Of a DNA stretch of 64,000 bases, positions 45,051 to 55,227 are shown piece by piece (within the stretch, counting starts at the first letter, position 1; the number at the start of each line of letters is the position of its first letter). This DNA comes from Kozakia baliensis (GTDB taxonomy: Bacteria; Pseudomonadota; Alphaproteobacteria; Acetobacterales; Acetobacteraceae), in contig NZ_CP014674.1 of the NCBI RefSeq assembly GCF_001787335.1, positions 1,630,501-1,694,500 on the forward strand, written 5' to 3'. The position numbers and the translations under genes are program-made. The notes under the pieces were generated by a model. The model was not told the DNA's origin. It was given only the letters and a program-made list of their open reading frames with translations, and searched no databases.

Positions 45051-45896
45051 CTATCCGGTGACGACCGGCGTGGATAAATCAGCACCCCATTCGGCCCAGG
45101 AGCCATCATAGAGCTGGCCGATCGGCAAACCTGCCACGGCCAACCCGACCGTTAATGTGGCAGCGGTCAAACCCGAACCGCAACTGGTGATCACTCTTCT
45201 TTCTACCGCTTCCGCTTGCGCAAACCGATGGCGCAAAGCCTCTTTTGAGAAAAACAAACCATCGGCATCGACCAGATCGGCATAAGGCAGATTGACGGCA
45301 CCGGGCATATGGCCGCCACGCACGCCCGGACGCGGCTCTGGCACTTCTCCTCTGAAACGCGCGGGGCTGCGGGCATCTAGGATACGAAATTCATCCTGCC
45401 CCAGTGCCGTCTCCACATCTCCAAGGCCCGCCAGCATCGTGTAATGGGGGTGCGTGCGGTAGGGCTGGGTTGCGGGAGACGGCGTTTGAGGTGCTCCGCT
45501 AACAAGCGCACCGCCTTCTTTCCGATACGCGTCCAAACCGCCATCCAGGATATGAATTCTTTCATGACCGAACAGGCGTAACATCCACCAAGCACGACAC
45601 GCACCGACACTACCCTGACGGTCGTAAACCACGATAACGTCGTCGTTTCCAATTCCCAGCGCGGTAAGCGCTTGAGAAAACTCTCCAGCGCTTGGCACCA
45701 TATGAGGAAGTGCCGTCGAGTTGTCCGAAAAATGATCGAGCACGAAACGGCGCGCGCCCGGCAGCCTGGCGGACGCGAAATCGGCTTCCAAATCTCCCTT
45801 CTGGCCCGGCAGAAGCACGCTCGTATCCAGATAAGAGAAAGTTCTATCTCCTTGAGATAACAATTCTTTGGCCGAGAATAATGGAGAGTAAGACAT
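45051..45896 (-). CDS. sseA: 3-mercaptopyruvate/thiosulfate sulfurtransferase
   Basis: A 281-residue protein with two rhodanese domains. The N-terminal inactive domain carries DVIVVYDRQGSVGACRAWWMLRLFGH; the C-terminal active domain has RVITSCGSGLTAAT, where CGSGLTA is the mercaptopyruvate-sulfurtransferase-like loop. ATG 45896 is chosen; an upstream ATG at 45932 adds residues without family similarity. It is paired with metC and divergent from the transporter gene. Confidence 0.9.
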   Translation of the reverse strand: MSYSPLFSAKELLSQGDRTFSYLDTSVLLPGQKGDLEADFASARLPGARRFVLDHFSDNSTALPHMVPSAGEFSQALTALGIGNDDVIVVYDRQGSVGACRAWWMLRLFGHERIHILDGGLDAYRKEGGALVSGAPQTPSPATQPYRTHPHYTMLAGLGDVETALGQDEFRILDARSPARFRGEVPEPRPGVRGGHMPGAVNLPYADLVDADGLFFSKEALRHRFAQAEAVERRVITSCGSGLTAATLTVGLAVAGLPIGQLYDGSWAEWGADLSTPVVTG

Positions 45897-46006
45897 GTTG
45901 ATGCTCTTGCGCGGAAAGAAACTGGAACGCACGATAGCAGAAGTTTTCAGGAATCAACGTTCCGCATCATATTCCTGAACACCGCCTGTTTTTTAAAGAG
46001 GTCAAT

Positions 46007-47062
46007 GTGACGACTGAACGCATTATGCTGGGCCTACTGCTTGTCGGTGTGGCTTATGGTTGCGGCGTCGTTCTTTGGCCTTTTCTCTCTGCCATCCTTT
46101 GGGCGGGTATTTTGGTTTTTACCACTTGGCCGCTTTATAAAGGCCTGTGCCGCCGTATGCGGCCCGTGCCGGCCGCCTTCGTGATGATGGTCAGTAGCGC
46201 GATCGCAATCGTCCTCCCCCTGGTTTTCCTTACCTCCACCGGGATCTCGGATGTGCCCGGCATCATCGCCACCATCAATGACGCCTTTCTTCATCTTTCC
46301 AATTCCGGGCCACCGCCCGCCTGGCTCGACCATATCCCGATGTTCGGCGCGCAGTTGCGCACAGCCTATCTTAATTGGAGCCATGACGTTCGCAGCATCG
46401 GCGAAGCGCTCCAACCCTATGCCGGGCAAATCGCGCATTATGCCCTCTCCATCCTAATGCAATTGGCAAGCGGCTCGGCAGAGCTTCTCATGGCGCTGTT
46501 CATCGGCTTATTTTTCTGGATCAATGGAGATGCATTGGGCCGCGTGATCACGGCACTTCTAACGCGCATCACCGGCAATTACGCATTGCGGCTCATTGCC
46601 GTTATCGGCAGTGTCATTCGCGGAACGGTCTATGGCATTCTCGGCACGGCGATCGTCCAAGGCGTTTTAACGGCTATCGGACTATGGATCTCCGGTGTGC
46701 CGGACCCGGTTTTATTCGGTGGACTTGCCGCATTCGTCGCCGTCTTTCCCATCGGAGCACCGCTTGTCTGGGTACCGGCGGCCATCTGGCTCGCGCTTCA
46801 TCATCATTTGGGCTGGGGTCTTTTTCTGGCAGGATATGGTATCGTGCTGATCTCCGGTGCGGACCATATCATTCGGCCCGCCTTCATCGCGCGTGGCGCG
46901 CAACTCCCTTATCTGCTGACGGTATTGGGCGTTTTAGGCGGCGTCGTCACATTGGGCGGACTGGGTATTTTTCTTGGCCCCGTTCTGTTGGGAGTAGGAT
47001 ATACTTTGACAACAGAATTCGCGAACGGCGCCAAACAGGACGAAAAGACGACAACCACATGA
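46007..47062 (+). CDS. AI-2E family (PerM-type) membrane transporter
   Basis: A 351-residue integral membrane protein of the AI-2 exporter-like/UPF0118 family. Hydrophobic segments occur at about 5-25, 30-45, 60-80, 145-175, 205-240 and 260-330, with the family's conserved IVQGVLTAIGLWISGVPDP and FPIGAPLVWVPAAIW. The substrate is unknown. The start is GTG at 46007 with AAAGAGG upstream. Its stop overlaps the next start (ATGA). Confidence 0.9.
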   Translation: MTTERIMLGLLLVGVAYGCGVVLWPFLSAILWAGILVFTTWPLYKGLCRRMRPVPAAFVMMVSSAIAIVLPLVFLTSTGISDVPGIIATINDAFLHLSNSGPPPAWLDHIPMFGAQLRTAYLNWSHDVRSIGEALQPYAGQIAHYALSILMQLASGSAELLMALFIGLFFWINGDALGRVITALLTRITGNYALRLIAVIGSVIRGTVYGILGTAIVQGVLTAIGLWISGVPDPVLFGGLAAFVAVFPIGAPLVWVPAAIWLALHHHLGWGLFLAGYGIVLISGADHIIRPAFIARGAQLPYLLTVLGVLGGVVTLGGLGIFLGPVLLGVGYTLTTEFANGAKQDEKTTTT

Positions 47063-47742
47063 CCGATCATCCCCTCCAATCAACACCTCATGTCGGTCAG
47101 CATTTCAAAATCCTGAGCTGGAATCTCCTTCGCCAAATCGGCGCAACGCTCGATGAAGTCGTGGCTTTGGCGCAAGAAGTGAAACCCGATATTTTCCTAA
47201 TGCAGGAAGCCGTCTCGGAATTGGATCGCGTACCGGAGATATTAGGTGGCCACTATGCCCGCATAGCGCTGCCTGGCCGAATTCACGGCACGGCCTGCTG
47301 GAGCCGCTTCCCGTTTGCGCGGCCGCCGATCTCCTGCACCTTGCCGTCCGGGCTCGTGGTGCGGCGTACGGCGCAATTGATCGATTTCGGCAGTTTCTCG
47401 ATCGCCAACGTGCATCTTTCGCATGGGCAGATTCTCAATAGGCGCCAGCTAAGGCGGATCGCCGCCATGTTACGCCCGCGCGCGCTGGTCATGGGAGATT
47501 TCAATCTGGTCGGGCCAACGCTTCTCCCCGGCTTTCACGATGTCGGCCCGCGTGCGCCGACGCACCGGATGGTGGATTTCCTACCCATTCGGATTGATCG
47601 CTGCCTAGTTCGCGGCATGACCCGTCTGGAATCGCATGTCATGCCGAGCTTCAGTTCGGATCATCATCCAATTTCCGTCACACTTCGGCTTAGCAATCCA
47701 CAGCATGCGCCGCGCTGGCTGCGTTTTAAAGATACGGCATAA
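47059..47742 (+). CDS. Endonuclease/exonuclease/phosphatase (EEP) family protein
   Basis: A 227-residue enzyme with ILSWNLLRQIG, KPDIFLMQEAV (metal-binding Glu), VMGDFNLVGP (Asp and Asn) and the terminal FSSDHHPISVTL (Asp-His), the EEP-fold active site. Substrates in this fold range from nucleic acids to phosphoesters. The ATG overlaps the transporter stop, so they are cotranslated. It is convergent with the cardiolipin synthase gene, overlapping 17 bp. Confidence 0.88.
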   Translation: MTDHPLQSTPHVGQHFKILSWNLLRQIGATLDEVVALAQEVKPDIFLMQEAVSELDRVPEILGGHYARIALPGRIHGTACWSRFPFARPPISCTLPSGLVVRRTAQLIDFGSFSIANVHLSHGQILNRRQLRRIAAMLRPRALVMGDFNLVGPTLLPGFHDVGPRAPTHRMVDFLPIRIDRCLVRGMTRLESHVMPSFSSDHHPISVTLRLSNPQHAPRWLRFKDTA

Positions 47743-49141
47743 AAAGGTGCACCGCCGCATCGCGAATTTTCACGGCGGTCGAGCGGCTATCGAGCGTGTG
47801 ATGCGTCAGCCGGTTAGCTTTGTGCGTATCGATGAAACCCGCCAGATCGCTCGCCACTTCTTCGTCATATAGTTCGAGGTTGATTTCGAAATTAAGGCGG
47901 AGGCTTCGAACGTCGATATTGGCGCTACCGACGAACGACCATCCATCATCCACCACAAGCAACTTTGCATGGTTGAAAGGTGGTTTCGCCATCCACACAC
48001 GGCAGCCCGCATTGAGGAATGGCGCAAGATTTGCGTCTCGCGCGAAGTCGATCAATCCATGATTGCTGCTTTTCGGCACGATAATATCGATTTCCACACC
48101 ACGCAGAGCCGCCAAACACAACTCCGATGCTAAGCGCTCATCCGGCAGAAAATATGGTGTCATGACACGGACATTCTGCCGCGCCATGGCAATGCCCTGA
48201 AGCATGCCGAATTCGATTTTTTCCATATCGTTGTCCGGGCCCGACGTCACGACACGCATCGGAACGTTTCCCGCTTTTTCAGGCTCGGGGAAATAGATGT
48301 CGCCGTCGAGTTCCTCCCCGCATGTAAAAGACCAATCGCGCGCGAACGCTTCGGTTAATTGATGAACGATCGGCCCGGCAAGACGGAAATGGGTGTCGGC
48401 CACCGGTAGCTTCGTTCGCAAACGCAGCATATTTTCCTCGCCGATATTGAGGCCGCCCATGAAACCGAGCTTACCGTCCACGACGAGAATTTTCCGATGG
48501 TTGCGCAGATTGATGAACGGCATGCGCCATGGCAGCAAGGAATGCATGAAGCGATGGCAGGGGATATTTTCCCGCTCTAATGCTTTGACGATACCGCTAT
48601 AGAAATAGCCGCTGCCGATTCCATCGACGAGAACACGAATTTCCGCGCCGCGTGCTTTTGCCCTTGCCAATGCCTCGACGAAGCGTCGCCCGACCTGGTC
48701 CGCCCTGAAAATATAGGAACACAATAACACCGAATGCTGCGCGCTTTCGATCGCTTCCAGCATCGCCGGATAGGCATTATCGCCATCATGCAAACATTGA
48801 ATCGCGTTGCTGCTCAGAAGCGGCCTTTCCGTCAGACGCCCCATCATGCGCGCCAAAGGTGCGAACTGCCCTTCGACCCGCTGACGTAGATGCGCGATCG
48901 CGCCACGCCCATCCCAATGATGCTGCCCGATAAGGCGTTGCGCCAGGCGCCGTACACGATTGACGCCGAACATGATATAAAGCGCGGCCCCCGTAAGAGG
49001 CATCAGCCATGAAATACCGATCCAACCAGTCGATGCGGAAGTATCCCGCTTTGTCAGCAAAACATGGATCGTAACACTGATGGCGAGAGCATAGCGCGCG
49101 ATTGTCAATGCGGTGTCGAGGAAGGGAAAATGATTCGTCAT
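47726..49141 (-). CDS. cls: Cardiolipin synthase (phospholipase D type)
   Basis: A 471-residue membrane enzyme condensing two phosphatidylglycerols. Two N-terminal membrane segments (about 8-60) are followed by two HKD active sites, HRKILVVDGKLGFMGG and HAKLLVVDDGWSFVGSAN, the second with Asn of the usual GSxN. Length is like ClsA. It is the only phospholipid synthase seen in the window. Confidence 0.93.
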   Translation of the reverse strand: MTNHFPFLDTALTIARYALAISVTIHVLLTKRDTSASTGWIGISWLMPLTGAALYIMFGVNRVRRLAQRLIGQHHWDGRGAIAHLRQRVEGQFAPLARMMGRLTERPLLSSNAIQCLHDGDNAYPAMLEAIESAQHSVLLCSYIFRADQVGRRFVEALARAKARGAEIRVLVDGIGSGYFYSGIVKALERENIPCHRFMHSLLPWRMPFINLRNHRKILVVDGKLGFMGGLNIGEENMLRLRTKLPVADTHFRLAGPIVHQLTEAFARDWSFTCGEELDGDIYFPEPEKAGNVPMRVVTSGPDNDMEKIEFGMLQGIAMARQNVRVMTPYFLPDERLASELCLAALRGVEIDIIVPKSSNHGLIDFARDANLAPFLNAGCRVWMAKPPFNHAKLLVVDDGWSFVGSANIDVRSLRLNFEINLELYDEEVASDLAGFIDTHKANRLTHHTLDSRSTAVKIRDAAVHLFMPYL

Positions 49142-49258
49142 GCGCTATTACGATAACGCCTCGCGGATAAATGCACAGAGCTTTGCACGAGATGGATGCA
49201 ATCAGCCGATAAATTCCCTATTCTTGAAAGCGAGAGTTTGAAACGAAGAGGAGGGTGT

Positions 49259-50008
49259 ATGACGGTTTCGACGACGCACCGACCACAACTCTTCTATACG
49301 ACACCCCCTGCTCCTTGCCCTTATTTGCCAGGAAGAGTCGAACGCAAGGTCATTACCGAACTATCTGGCTCGGAAGCCAATGCATTGCATGACCGCCTTT
49401 CCCGCGCCGGTTTTCGCCGTAGCCATAACATCGCCTACGCACCTGTCTGCGCAGGTTGTCACGCTTGCGTGCCGATCCGCATTCCGGTTGCCGCCTTCCA
49501 GCCGGACCGGACTCAAAAGCGTACGCTCCGGCAGCATGCCGATCTGAGGATTGTCGAAACCGCGGCTAGAGCGACGTCAGAGCAGTACGCTCTTTTCAAT
49601 GCTTATCAGAACAGCCGCCATGAAGATGGTGACATGGCTTTGATGAGCTTCGAAGATTATCGTTCGATGATCGAAAGCAGCCCGGTGGAAACCAGCCTGA
49701 TCGAGTTTCGCACACCGCAAGACCGGCTGGTATGCGTCTCGCTGGTCGATCGTCTGTCAGACGGCCTTTCGGCGGTCTATACCTTCTTCGATCCTACAGA
49801 GCCGCATAAATCCTACGGCAGTCATTCAATTCTTTGGCTTATTTCCTATACAACAGCCCAAAATCTCTCGTTTCTGTATTTGGGCTATTGGGTGCGAGAC
49901 AGCGCTAAAATGGCCTATAAAGCCCGCTACCGCCCATCGGAAGTTATGATGAGCGGTCATTGGGAGCGCCTTCCTGAAGGACCTTCAGGATTTTCGGGTC
50001 ATCCATAA
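49259..50008 (+). CDS. bpt: Aspartate/glutamate leucyltransferase (L/F-transferase-like, Bpt)
   Basis: A 249-residue ATE/Bpt-family transferase that adds Leu to proteins starting with Asp or Glu, marking them for ClpSAP degradation. The conserved Cys pattern CAGCHACVPIRIP and C-terminal FLYLGYWVRDSAKMAYKARY motif are present. A strong AGAGGAGGG precedes ATG 49259, ruling out the earlier ATG at 49196. It overlaps parC tail-to-tail by 24 bp. Confidence 0.93.
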   Translation: MTVSTTHRPQLFYTTPPAPCPYLPGRVERKVITELSGSEANALHDRLSRAGFRRSHNIAYAPVCAGCHACVPIRIPVAAFQPDRTQKRTLRQHADLRIVETAARATSEQYALFNAYQNSRHEDGDMALMSFEDYRSMIESSPVETSLIEFRTPQDRLVCVSLVDRLSDGLSAVYTFFDPTEPHKSYGSHSILWLISYTTAQNLSFLYLGYWVRDSAKMAYKARYRPSEVMMSGHWERLPEGPSGFSGHP

Positions 50009-52195
50009 CGGTGCCGTCTTGCCTTGGTCGCCGCGTTTCCCAACCCAGTTCGCCAAATCGGTAGCGCTGCGCGGCTTCTGCCCTTCAACCCAGACCAATC
50101 CAGCCGCCAGATCGAACACTCTGACCTCCCTTACGGAACCGGTCGGGTATTTCTGAAGCGTCACGCCCATGCCGCGTGTCATTTCCGGCACTTGGTCCAG
50201 CGGGAAGATCAACGCACGACGATTTTCACCTAAAGCCAACACATGCGTGCCTGCACCAACGGTAGTGCAAACCGCTGCGAGGTCTCCATCGCGAAGGTTG
50301 AGCACTTGTTTGCCTGTACGCTTTTCGGCTGCCATGTCCATGTCGCGCACGACCATTCCCTTGCCTTTAGCCGTCGCGAGAAGATGTCGGCCATCTTCCG
50401 TCAGCACGAAGAAAGCGACAATTTCCTCATCTTGCGGAAGCTCCGCCAAAACGCGGATGGGCTGGCCAAAACCACGCCCGCGCGGGAGATCGACAGCCTT
50501 CAAGGTAAAAGCGCGCCCACCATTGGCAAAAATACAAAGACGGTCCGTGCTCTGGCATTCCACCGACATGCTGGGTGCGTCGCCCTCCTTGAATTTCTGT
50601 CCTTCGATATCGATACCATGACCACGTACGGCACGCACCCACCCCTCGCGGGAGAGAAGAACCGTCAAGGGTTCACGGTCGATTTGAATAGCGGCGGAGA
50701 TATCGACAGGCGCCGGAGGGACGGCGATTTCTGTGCGTCGGGCACCGAGCACGCCATCGCCGAACTTATTGGCGATGCCTTCCAGTTCCTTCCCAATCCG
50801 GGTCCAGCGCCTTTTTTCGCTGCTCAGCAGAGTTTGCAATGAACCCTGTTCCGCCAGCAGCGCGTCGCGCTCTTTACGAATCTCTATCTCTTCTAGGCGT
50901 CGCAAAGAGCGCAGACGCATATTCAGCACCGCATCTGCCTGAATCTCCGTTAATTCGAAGGCCTTCATCAGTGCGGGTTTCGGCTCGTCCGCCTCGCGAA
51001 TGATACGGATGACTTCATCCAGATTCAGATAAACGGCAAGAAAACCACCGAGAATTTCAAGGCGGCGCTCCACTGCATTCAGGCGATGCTGAGAGCGGCG
51101 CACCAACACCTCGTGACGGTGATCCAGCCAGGCTTGAAGAACCTCACGCAGGCTCATGACCCTCGGCACACGATCCGGGCCGAGAACGTTCATGTTCAAA
51201 TTGAATTTGTTTTCCAGAGCCGTGGTGCGGAACAGCGTCTCCATGAGCACTTCCGGCTCACAGCCCTTGCTCTTAGGCTCCAACACAAGACGGATATCGG
51301 TCGTGCTCTCGTCCCGCACATCGCCCAGTAAGGGAAGCTTTTTCTGCTCCATCAGTTCGGCGATCTGTTCGATCAGCCGTGATTTTTGAACCTGATAAGG
51401 AATTTCGCGTACGATAATCACCCAGGTGCCGAAACGCCCTTGTTCCACCTCCCAACGCGCGCGGGTTCGGAAACTTCCCCGCCCGGTCTCGTAGGACTGG
51501 ATGATGGAATCCTGATCCTCGATCAGAAGCCCACCCGTCGGGAAATCTGGGCCGGGCATGTAATCGAGCAGATCGTGAGTAGTGGCTTGCGGAAACTCGA
51601 TCAGATGACGCGCGGCCATGCATATTTCAGCCGCATTATGCGGTGGAATACTGGTGGCCATACCCACCGCGATGCCTGCTGCGCCATTGGCAAGCAGATT
51701 AGGAAACGCCCCCGGGAGCACGATCGGTTCGTGGTCTTCGTTATCGTAAGTCGGGCGAAAATCGACGGCATCGTCCTCGATACCTTCGAGCAACGCCTTG
51801 GCGACTTCCGTCAGACGAGACTCGGTGTAACGCATGGCCGCGGCATTATCGCCATCGACCGACCCGAAATTTCCCTGCCCTTCGACCAGCGGATAACGCA
51901 CGGCGAAATCCTGCGCCAGCCGCACCAATGCCTCATAAACCGAGGCATCGCCATGCGGGTGGAACTTACCGATCACGTCACCAACAACGCGTGCACACTT
52001 TTTAAACCCTGATGTGGGATCAAGGCGAAGTTGCTGCATCGCGTAAAGCAAACGCCGATGTACCGGCTTCAACCCATCGCGCACATCCGGGAGAGAACGC
52101 GCCATGATCGTCGACATCGCATACGCAATATATCGCTCGCTCAACGCATCGGCGAGCTTGGTATCTTCAATATGACCCGCCAGATCCTTGCTCAT
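49985..52195 (-). CDS. parC: DNA topoisomerase IV subunit A
   Basis: A 736-residue type IIA topoisomerase subunit. The N-terminal breakage-reunion domain has [20 protein letters not shown], the [17 protein letters not shown] motif and the catalytic Tyr123 in [11 protein letters not shown]. The C-terminal beta-pinwheel has less than the six GyrA blades, so ParC rather than GyrA. parE is not in the window. Its start is only three bases from an oppositely oriented lipoprotein gene. Confidence 0.95.
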   Translation of the reverse strand: MSKDLAGHIEDTKLADALSERYIAYAMSTIMARSLPDVRDGLKPVHRRLLYAMQQLRLDPTSGFKKCARVVGDVIGKFHPHGDASVYEALVRLAQDFAVRYPLVEGQGNFGSVDGDNAAAMRYTESRLTEVAKALLEGIEDDAVDFRPTYDNEDHEPIVLPGAFPNLLANGAAGIAVGMATSIPPHNAAEICMAARHLIEFPQATTHDLLDYMPGPDFPTGGLLIEDQDSIIQSYETGRGSFRTRARWEVEQGRFGTWVIIVREIPYQVQKSRLIEQIAELMEQKKLPLLGDVRDESTTDIRLVLEPKSKGCEPEVLMETLFRTTALENKFNLNMNVLGPDRVPRVMSLREVLQAWLDHRHEVLVRRSQHRLNAVERRLEILGGFLAVYLNLDEVIRIIREADEPKPALMKAFELTEIQADAVLNMRLRSLRRLEEIEIRKERDALLAEQGSLQTLLSSEKRRWTRIGKELEGIANKFGDGVLGARRTEIAVPPAPVDISAAIQIDREPLTVLLSREGWVRAVRGHGIDIEGQKFKEGDAPSMSVECQSTDRLCIFANGGRAFTLKAVDLPRGRGFGQPIRVLAELPQDEEIVAFFVLTEDGRHLLATAKGKGMVVRDMDMAAEKRTGKQVLNLRDGDLAAVCTTVGAGTHVLALGENRRALIFPLDQVPEMTRGMGVTLQKYPTGSVREVRVFDLAAGLVWVEGQKPRSATDLANWVGKRGDQGKTAPLWMTRKS

Positions 52196-52198
52196 CCG

Positions 52199-52651
52199 AT
52201 GGTTTCCTTTCGTTTACGCGCAGATAAGGCGGGACGTCGCCTCCTGTCCAGCCATCTCGTTCCTATGATTTTGCTTGCAGGTCTCGCGGCATGTTCACCT
52301 TACGCCCCTGCGCAGCGCGATGAACACGAGCTCGCCCTGGCTGGCTTTACCGCTCACTTCGCCGATACAACCGCGCGCTGGCAAATGATGAGCCTGCTAC
52401 CGCCCCAGCGTTTAACATACCGAATGTCCAATCTTGGACCGCTCATGCTCTATGCGGACCCATTGGCTTGCGGTTGCGTTTATTTCGGAGACCGTAAGGC
52501 CTATCGCGCTTATACCATGCTACATCAGCAATCCGCGAATACCGAACGTGAGATGACGGCGGAAAATAACCAACATCCGGGCTGGGACTGGAGCGTTTGG
52601 CAGATAAGCGCCGATCCCGATGTCGTTGCCAGAATCCGCCCCGCCTATTGA
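52199..52651 (+). CDS. Small lipoprotein of unknown function
   Basis: A 150-residue protein with a basic start (MVSFRLRADKAGRRLL), a hydrophobic core and a lipobox LAAC near residue 30 (GLAACSPYAP), followed by a region with CGCVYFGDRKAYRAY and NNQHPGWDWSVWQ. A shorter start at 52265 is possible. It begins three bases from parC on the other strand and overlaps the recO stop by seven bases. I do not recognise the family. Confidence 0.75.
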   Translation: MVSFRLRADKAGRRLLSSHLVPMILLAGLAACSPYAPAQRDEHELALAGFTAHFADTTARWQMMSLLPPQRLTYRMSNLGPLMLYADPLACGCVYFGDRKAYRAYTMLHQQSANTEREMTAENNQHPGWDWSVWQISADPDVVARIRPAY

Positions 52652-53388
52652 GCGTTCTCAACCATGGCGCGTACGCGCTCCCGAAGACGATGCCTCGCTT
52701 CCGGAACCGGCGAATGCCGCGCACCGAAAAGATGGCGTGACAGAAAATACCCCGTCAGGTCCAGACCGTGAAGCCATTCGTCCGGTCGGCTTTCGTCCGA
52801 ACTATCCAAAAGAAAATGCGGCAAAGGCAAAAGCCGTTCGCGCCAGGGGCCAGCCCCTTCAGCGCTGACGGCCCTACCCGTTTTTGGTGAAACGAAAGCG
52901 AGTTCTTCAGTCGTCCCTGTAACCGTGCAACGTTCCAAACTCAGCCCATATCCTAGAACCGCAAGGAGATCCCGCTCCCAACGCACCAAATCCGCCATAG
53001 GAGGCGGATCGCCCAAAACAGCAATCGCCGTGATCAGACGCACGAGATCGAGAAAAAGCTGAGGATGCGGTTCTCTATCGGGAAGCGCGCCATCCGCTAC
53101 CGCCGTGACCGCGCTGATCATATCGAGATGGAAAGGTCGATCCAGAACGCGCGCCGAAGCCTGCTGAACCGGCTCCGCTGAGACATGCCCCAACTGATCG
53201 GAAAGTCTCGCTTGCCAACGGGCAAGAACCAGATTTCCTGGTTGCCACACAGCCGCCTGACGGCGTGACGCACCGCCGCGCACCATGGCGGCGGTGCGTC
53301 CATGTTCTTCCGTCAGAAGATGGACGATCGCACCGCTTTCACCATAAGCACGGGCGGAAAGAACGAGGGCTGCACCTTCCCATTCCAT
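52645..53388 (-). CDS. recO: DNA repair protein RecO
   Basis: A 247-residue RecO: an N-terminal OB fold (GAALVLSARAYGESGAIVHLLTE, HGRTAAMVRGG) followed by a helical domain without obvious zinc-binding Cys clusters. It works with RecR and RecF to load RecA. It lies 21 bases after tsf in the same direction, so it can be cotranscribed with rpsB-tsf. Confidence 0.93.
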   Translation of the reverse strand: MEWEGAALVLSARAYGESGAIVHLLTEEHGRTAAMVRGGASRRQAAVWQPGNLVLARWQARLSDQLGHVSAEPVQQASARVLDRPFHLDMISAVTAVADGALPDREPHPQLFLDLVRLITAIAVLGDPPPMADLVRWERDLLAVLGYGLSLERCTVTGTTEELAFVSPKTGRAVSAEGAGPWRERLLPLPHFLLDSSDESRPDEWLHGLDLTGYFLSRHLFGARHSPVPEARHRLRERVRAMVENAQ

Positions 53389-53409
53389 GCGCAGCCCTCC
53401 TCTTGAAGA

Positions 53410-54315
53410 TTAGCCGCCAGCAGCCTTCGCGACTTCAGCAGCGAAATCGTTCTCTTCCTTCTCGATGCCTTCACCAAGCTGGAAGCGCTCGAAACCGGTG
53501 AGCTTCGCGCCCGCCTTTTCGACAACCTTGGCAACGCGGCTTTCACCATCGTGCACCCAGATCTGCTCAAGAAGAACGACTTCTTCGTAGAACTTGCGGA
53601 TACGGCCTTCGACCATCTTCTCGATGATCGCTTCCGGCTTGCCGGATTCACGAGCCTGCTCGCTCAGCACCGCGCGTTCACGATCCAGAGCTTCCGGATC
53701 GACGCTGGTAACGTCCAGAGCGGAAGGACGGGTCGCAGCAACATGCATGCCGATCTGACGACCCAACGTCTCGAGCGCTTCGCTTTCGGAAGGCGCTTCA
53801 ACTGCGGCCAGAACACCGATCTTACCGATTCCCGGGCGCAGCGCGGAATGGACGTAGCTTGCCACCACACCCGACGGAACCGTCAGCACCTTAGCGCGAC
53901 GGATCGACATGTTCTCACCGATGGTCGCGATCAGGTGCGTCAGTTCATCGGCGACCGTACGGCCGCTCGGTAGCTTAGCCTGCTTGATCGCTTCGAGATC
54001 GTCGCCAACTTCCAGCGCCGCTTTCGCAACGGATTCGACGAAATCCTGGAACGCTTCGTTACGGCCGACGAAATCCGTCTCGGCGTTAATTTCAACGATG
54101 GACGCCTTCTGCGGTGCGGAAGCGACGGCAATCAAGCCTTCCGCCGTGACACGACCCGACTTCTTCGCAGCTTGCGAAAGACCCTTTGTGCGCAGCCAAT
54201 CAATGGCCGCATCCATATCGCGCGCAGCTTCTGTCAGGGCTTTTTTGCAATCCATCATCCCGGCGCCGGTCTTCTCGCGCAAGTCACGCACGAGGGCTGC
54301 GGTGATTTCTGCCAT
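53410..54315 (-). CDS. tsf: Elongation factor Ts
   Basis: A 301-residue guanine-nucleotide exchange factor for EF-Tu. From ATG 54315, [20 protein letters not shown] and [19 protein letters not shown] are the Ts signature, [11 protein letters not shown] is the TDFV core, and AFGRR-like C-terminal motifs complete the family. AGAGGAG precedes the ATG; the frame to 54369 is not needed. It is preceded on the same strand by rpsB. Confidence 0.97.
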   Translation of the reverse strand: MAEITAALVRDLREKTGAGMMDCKKALTEAARDMDAAIDWLRTKGLSQAAKKSGRVTAEGLIAVASAPQKASIVEINAETDFVGRNEAFQDFVESVAKAALEVGDDLEAIKQAKLPSGRTVADELTHLIATIGENMSIRRAKVLTVPSGVVASYVHSALRPGIGKIGVLAAVEAPSESEALETLGRQIGMHVAATRPSALDVTSVDPEALDRERAVLSEQARESGKPEAIIEKMVEGRIRKFYEEVVLLEQIWVHDGESRVAKVVEKAGAKLTGFERFQLGEGIEKEENDFAAEVAKAAGG

Positions 54316-54387
54316 GTCCCAAACTCCTCTAATAACGAAACAGCGTGCCACAGCTTTGCAGCCGGGCACGCTTCAAAATAAGAAAGT

Positions 54388-54419
54388 GAATGGGGCGCTC
54401 AAGCGAGCGCCAGCCATTC
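54388..54419 (-). terminator. Long stem-loop in the rpsB-tsf intergenic region
   Basis: Read on the minus strand right after the rpsB stop: GAATGG, two unpaired bases, GGCGCTC, loop GCTT, GAGCGCC, CCATTC. The stem is 13 bp with a two-base bulge. ACTTTCTTATTTTG follows, with only partial U content. It may partially terminate or process the rpsB-tsf transcript and so lower tsf relative to rpsB. Confidence 0.5.
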
Positions 54420-55199
54420 TTAGGCCGTCGGCTGAGCTGCGACCTGCTCTTCTACAACCGTTTCGACCGGCAATTCTTCAGCCGCGCCGAAATCGGCACC
54501 CGAAGCGCCGAGTTCGGCGGAAATGCCATCCAGAACCGCTTGCGCCACGAGGTCGCAATACATCGTGATAGCGCGGATCGCGTCATCGTTGCCTGGAATC
54601 GGATACGTCACGCCAGCGGGGTCGGAATTGCTATCGAGAACGGCGACAACCGGAATGCCCAGCTTGTTCGCTTCTTCAACAGCCAGCTTCTCTTTGTTGG
54701 TATCGATAATGAAGAGAATATCCGGCAGGCCGCCCATCTCTTTAATACCACCCAAGGAGCGCTCAAGCTTTTCCTTGTCGCGGGTAATGTCGAGAATTTC
54801 TTTCTTCGTCAGACCCTGCGTGTCGCCCGCCAACATATCGTCGATCTGACGCAGACGCTTGATCGAACCCGTGATGGTCTTCCAATTGGTCAGCATGCCG
54901 CCGAGCCAACGATGGTTCACGTAATACTGGCCGCAACGCTTCGCCGCGTCCGCCACGTGCTCCGCCGCCGCACGCTTCGTGCCAACGAACAACACGCGAC
55001 CGCCACCGGCTACCGTGTCACGAACGGCCTTCAGCGCACGGTCCAGCATGGGAACGGTCTGCTGCAGGTCGATGATGTGAACCTGATTACGGACACCGAA
55101 CAGATACGGCGCCATCGCCGGATTCCAGCGGCGCGTATGGTGACCAAAGTGAACGCCGGCTTCGAGGAGCTGGCGCATGGTGAAGTCAGGCATCGCCAT
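54420..55199 (-). CDS. rpsB: 30S ribosomal protein S2
   Basis: A 259-residue S2: [20 protein letters not shown] with RRWNPAM, then [20 protein letters not shown] and the family's [19 protein letters not shown], plus an acidic C-terminal tail. ATG 55199 is preceded by AGGAA. A foldable leader lies 29-84 bases upstream. In E. coli S2 represses its own operon; such control is possible here. Confidence 0.97.
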   Translation of the reverse strand: MAMPDFTMRQLLEAGVHFGHHTRRWNPAMAPYLFGVRNQVHIIDLQQTVPMLDRALKAVRDTVAGGGRVLFVGTKRAAAEHVADAAKRCGQYYVNHRWLGGMLTNWKTITGSIKRLRQIDDMLAGDTQGLTKKEILDITRDKEKLERSLGGIKEMGGLPDILFIIDTNKEKLAVEEANKLGIPVVAVLDSNSDPAGVTYPIPGNDDAIRAITMYCDLVAQAVLDGISAELGASGADFGAAEELPVETVVEEQVAAQPTA

Positions 55200-55227
55200 G
55201 ATGCTAAATTCCTATCTTCTGGTTGAG

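Noticed and set aside
52031-52198. Longer N-terminus of the lipoprotein frame
   Set aside because: It is antisense to the start of parC, and the Arg/Lys n-region plus lipobox begin only from about 52199.
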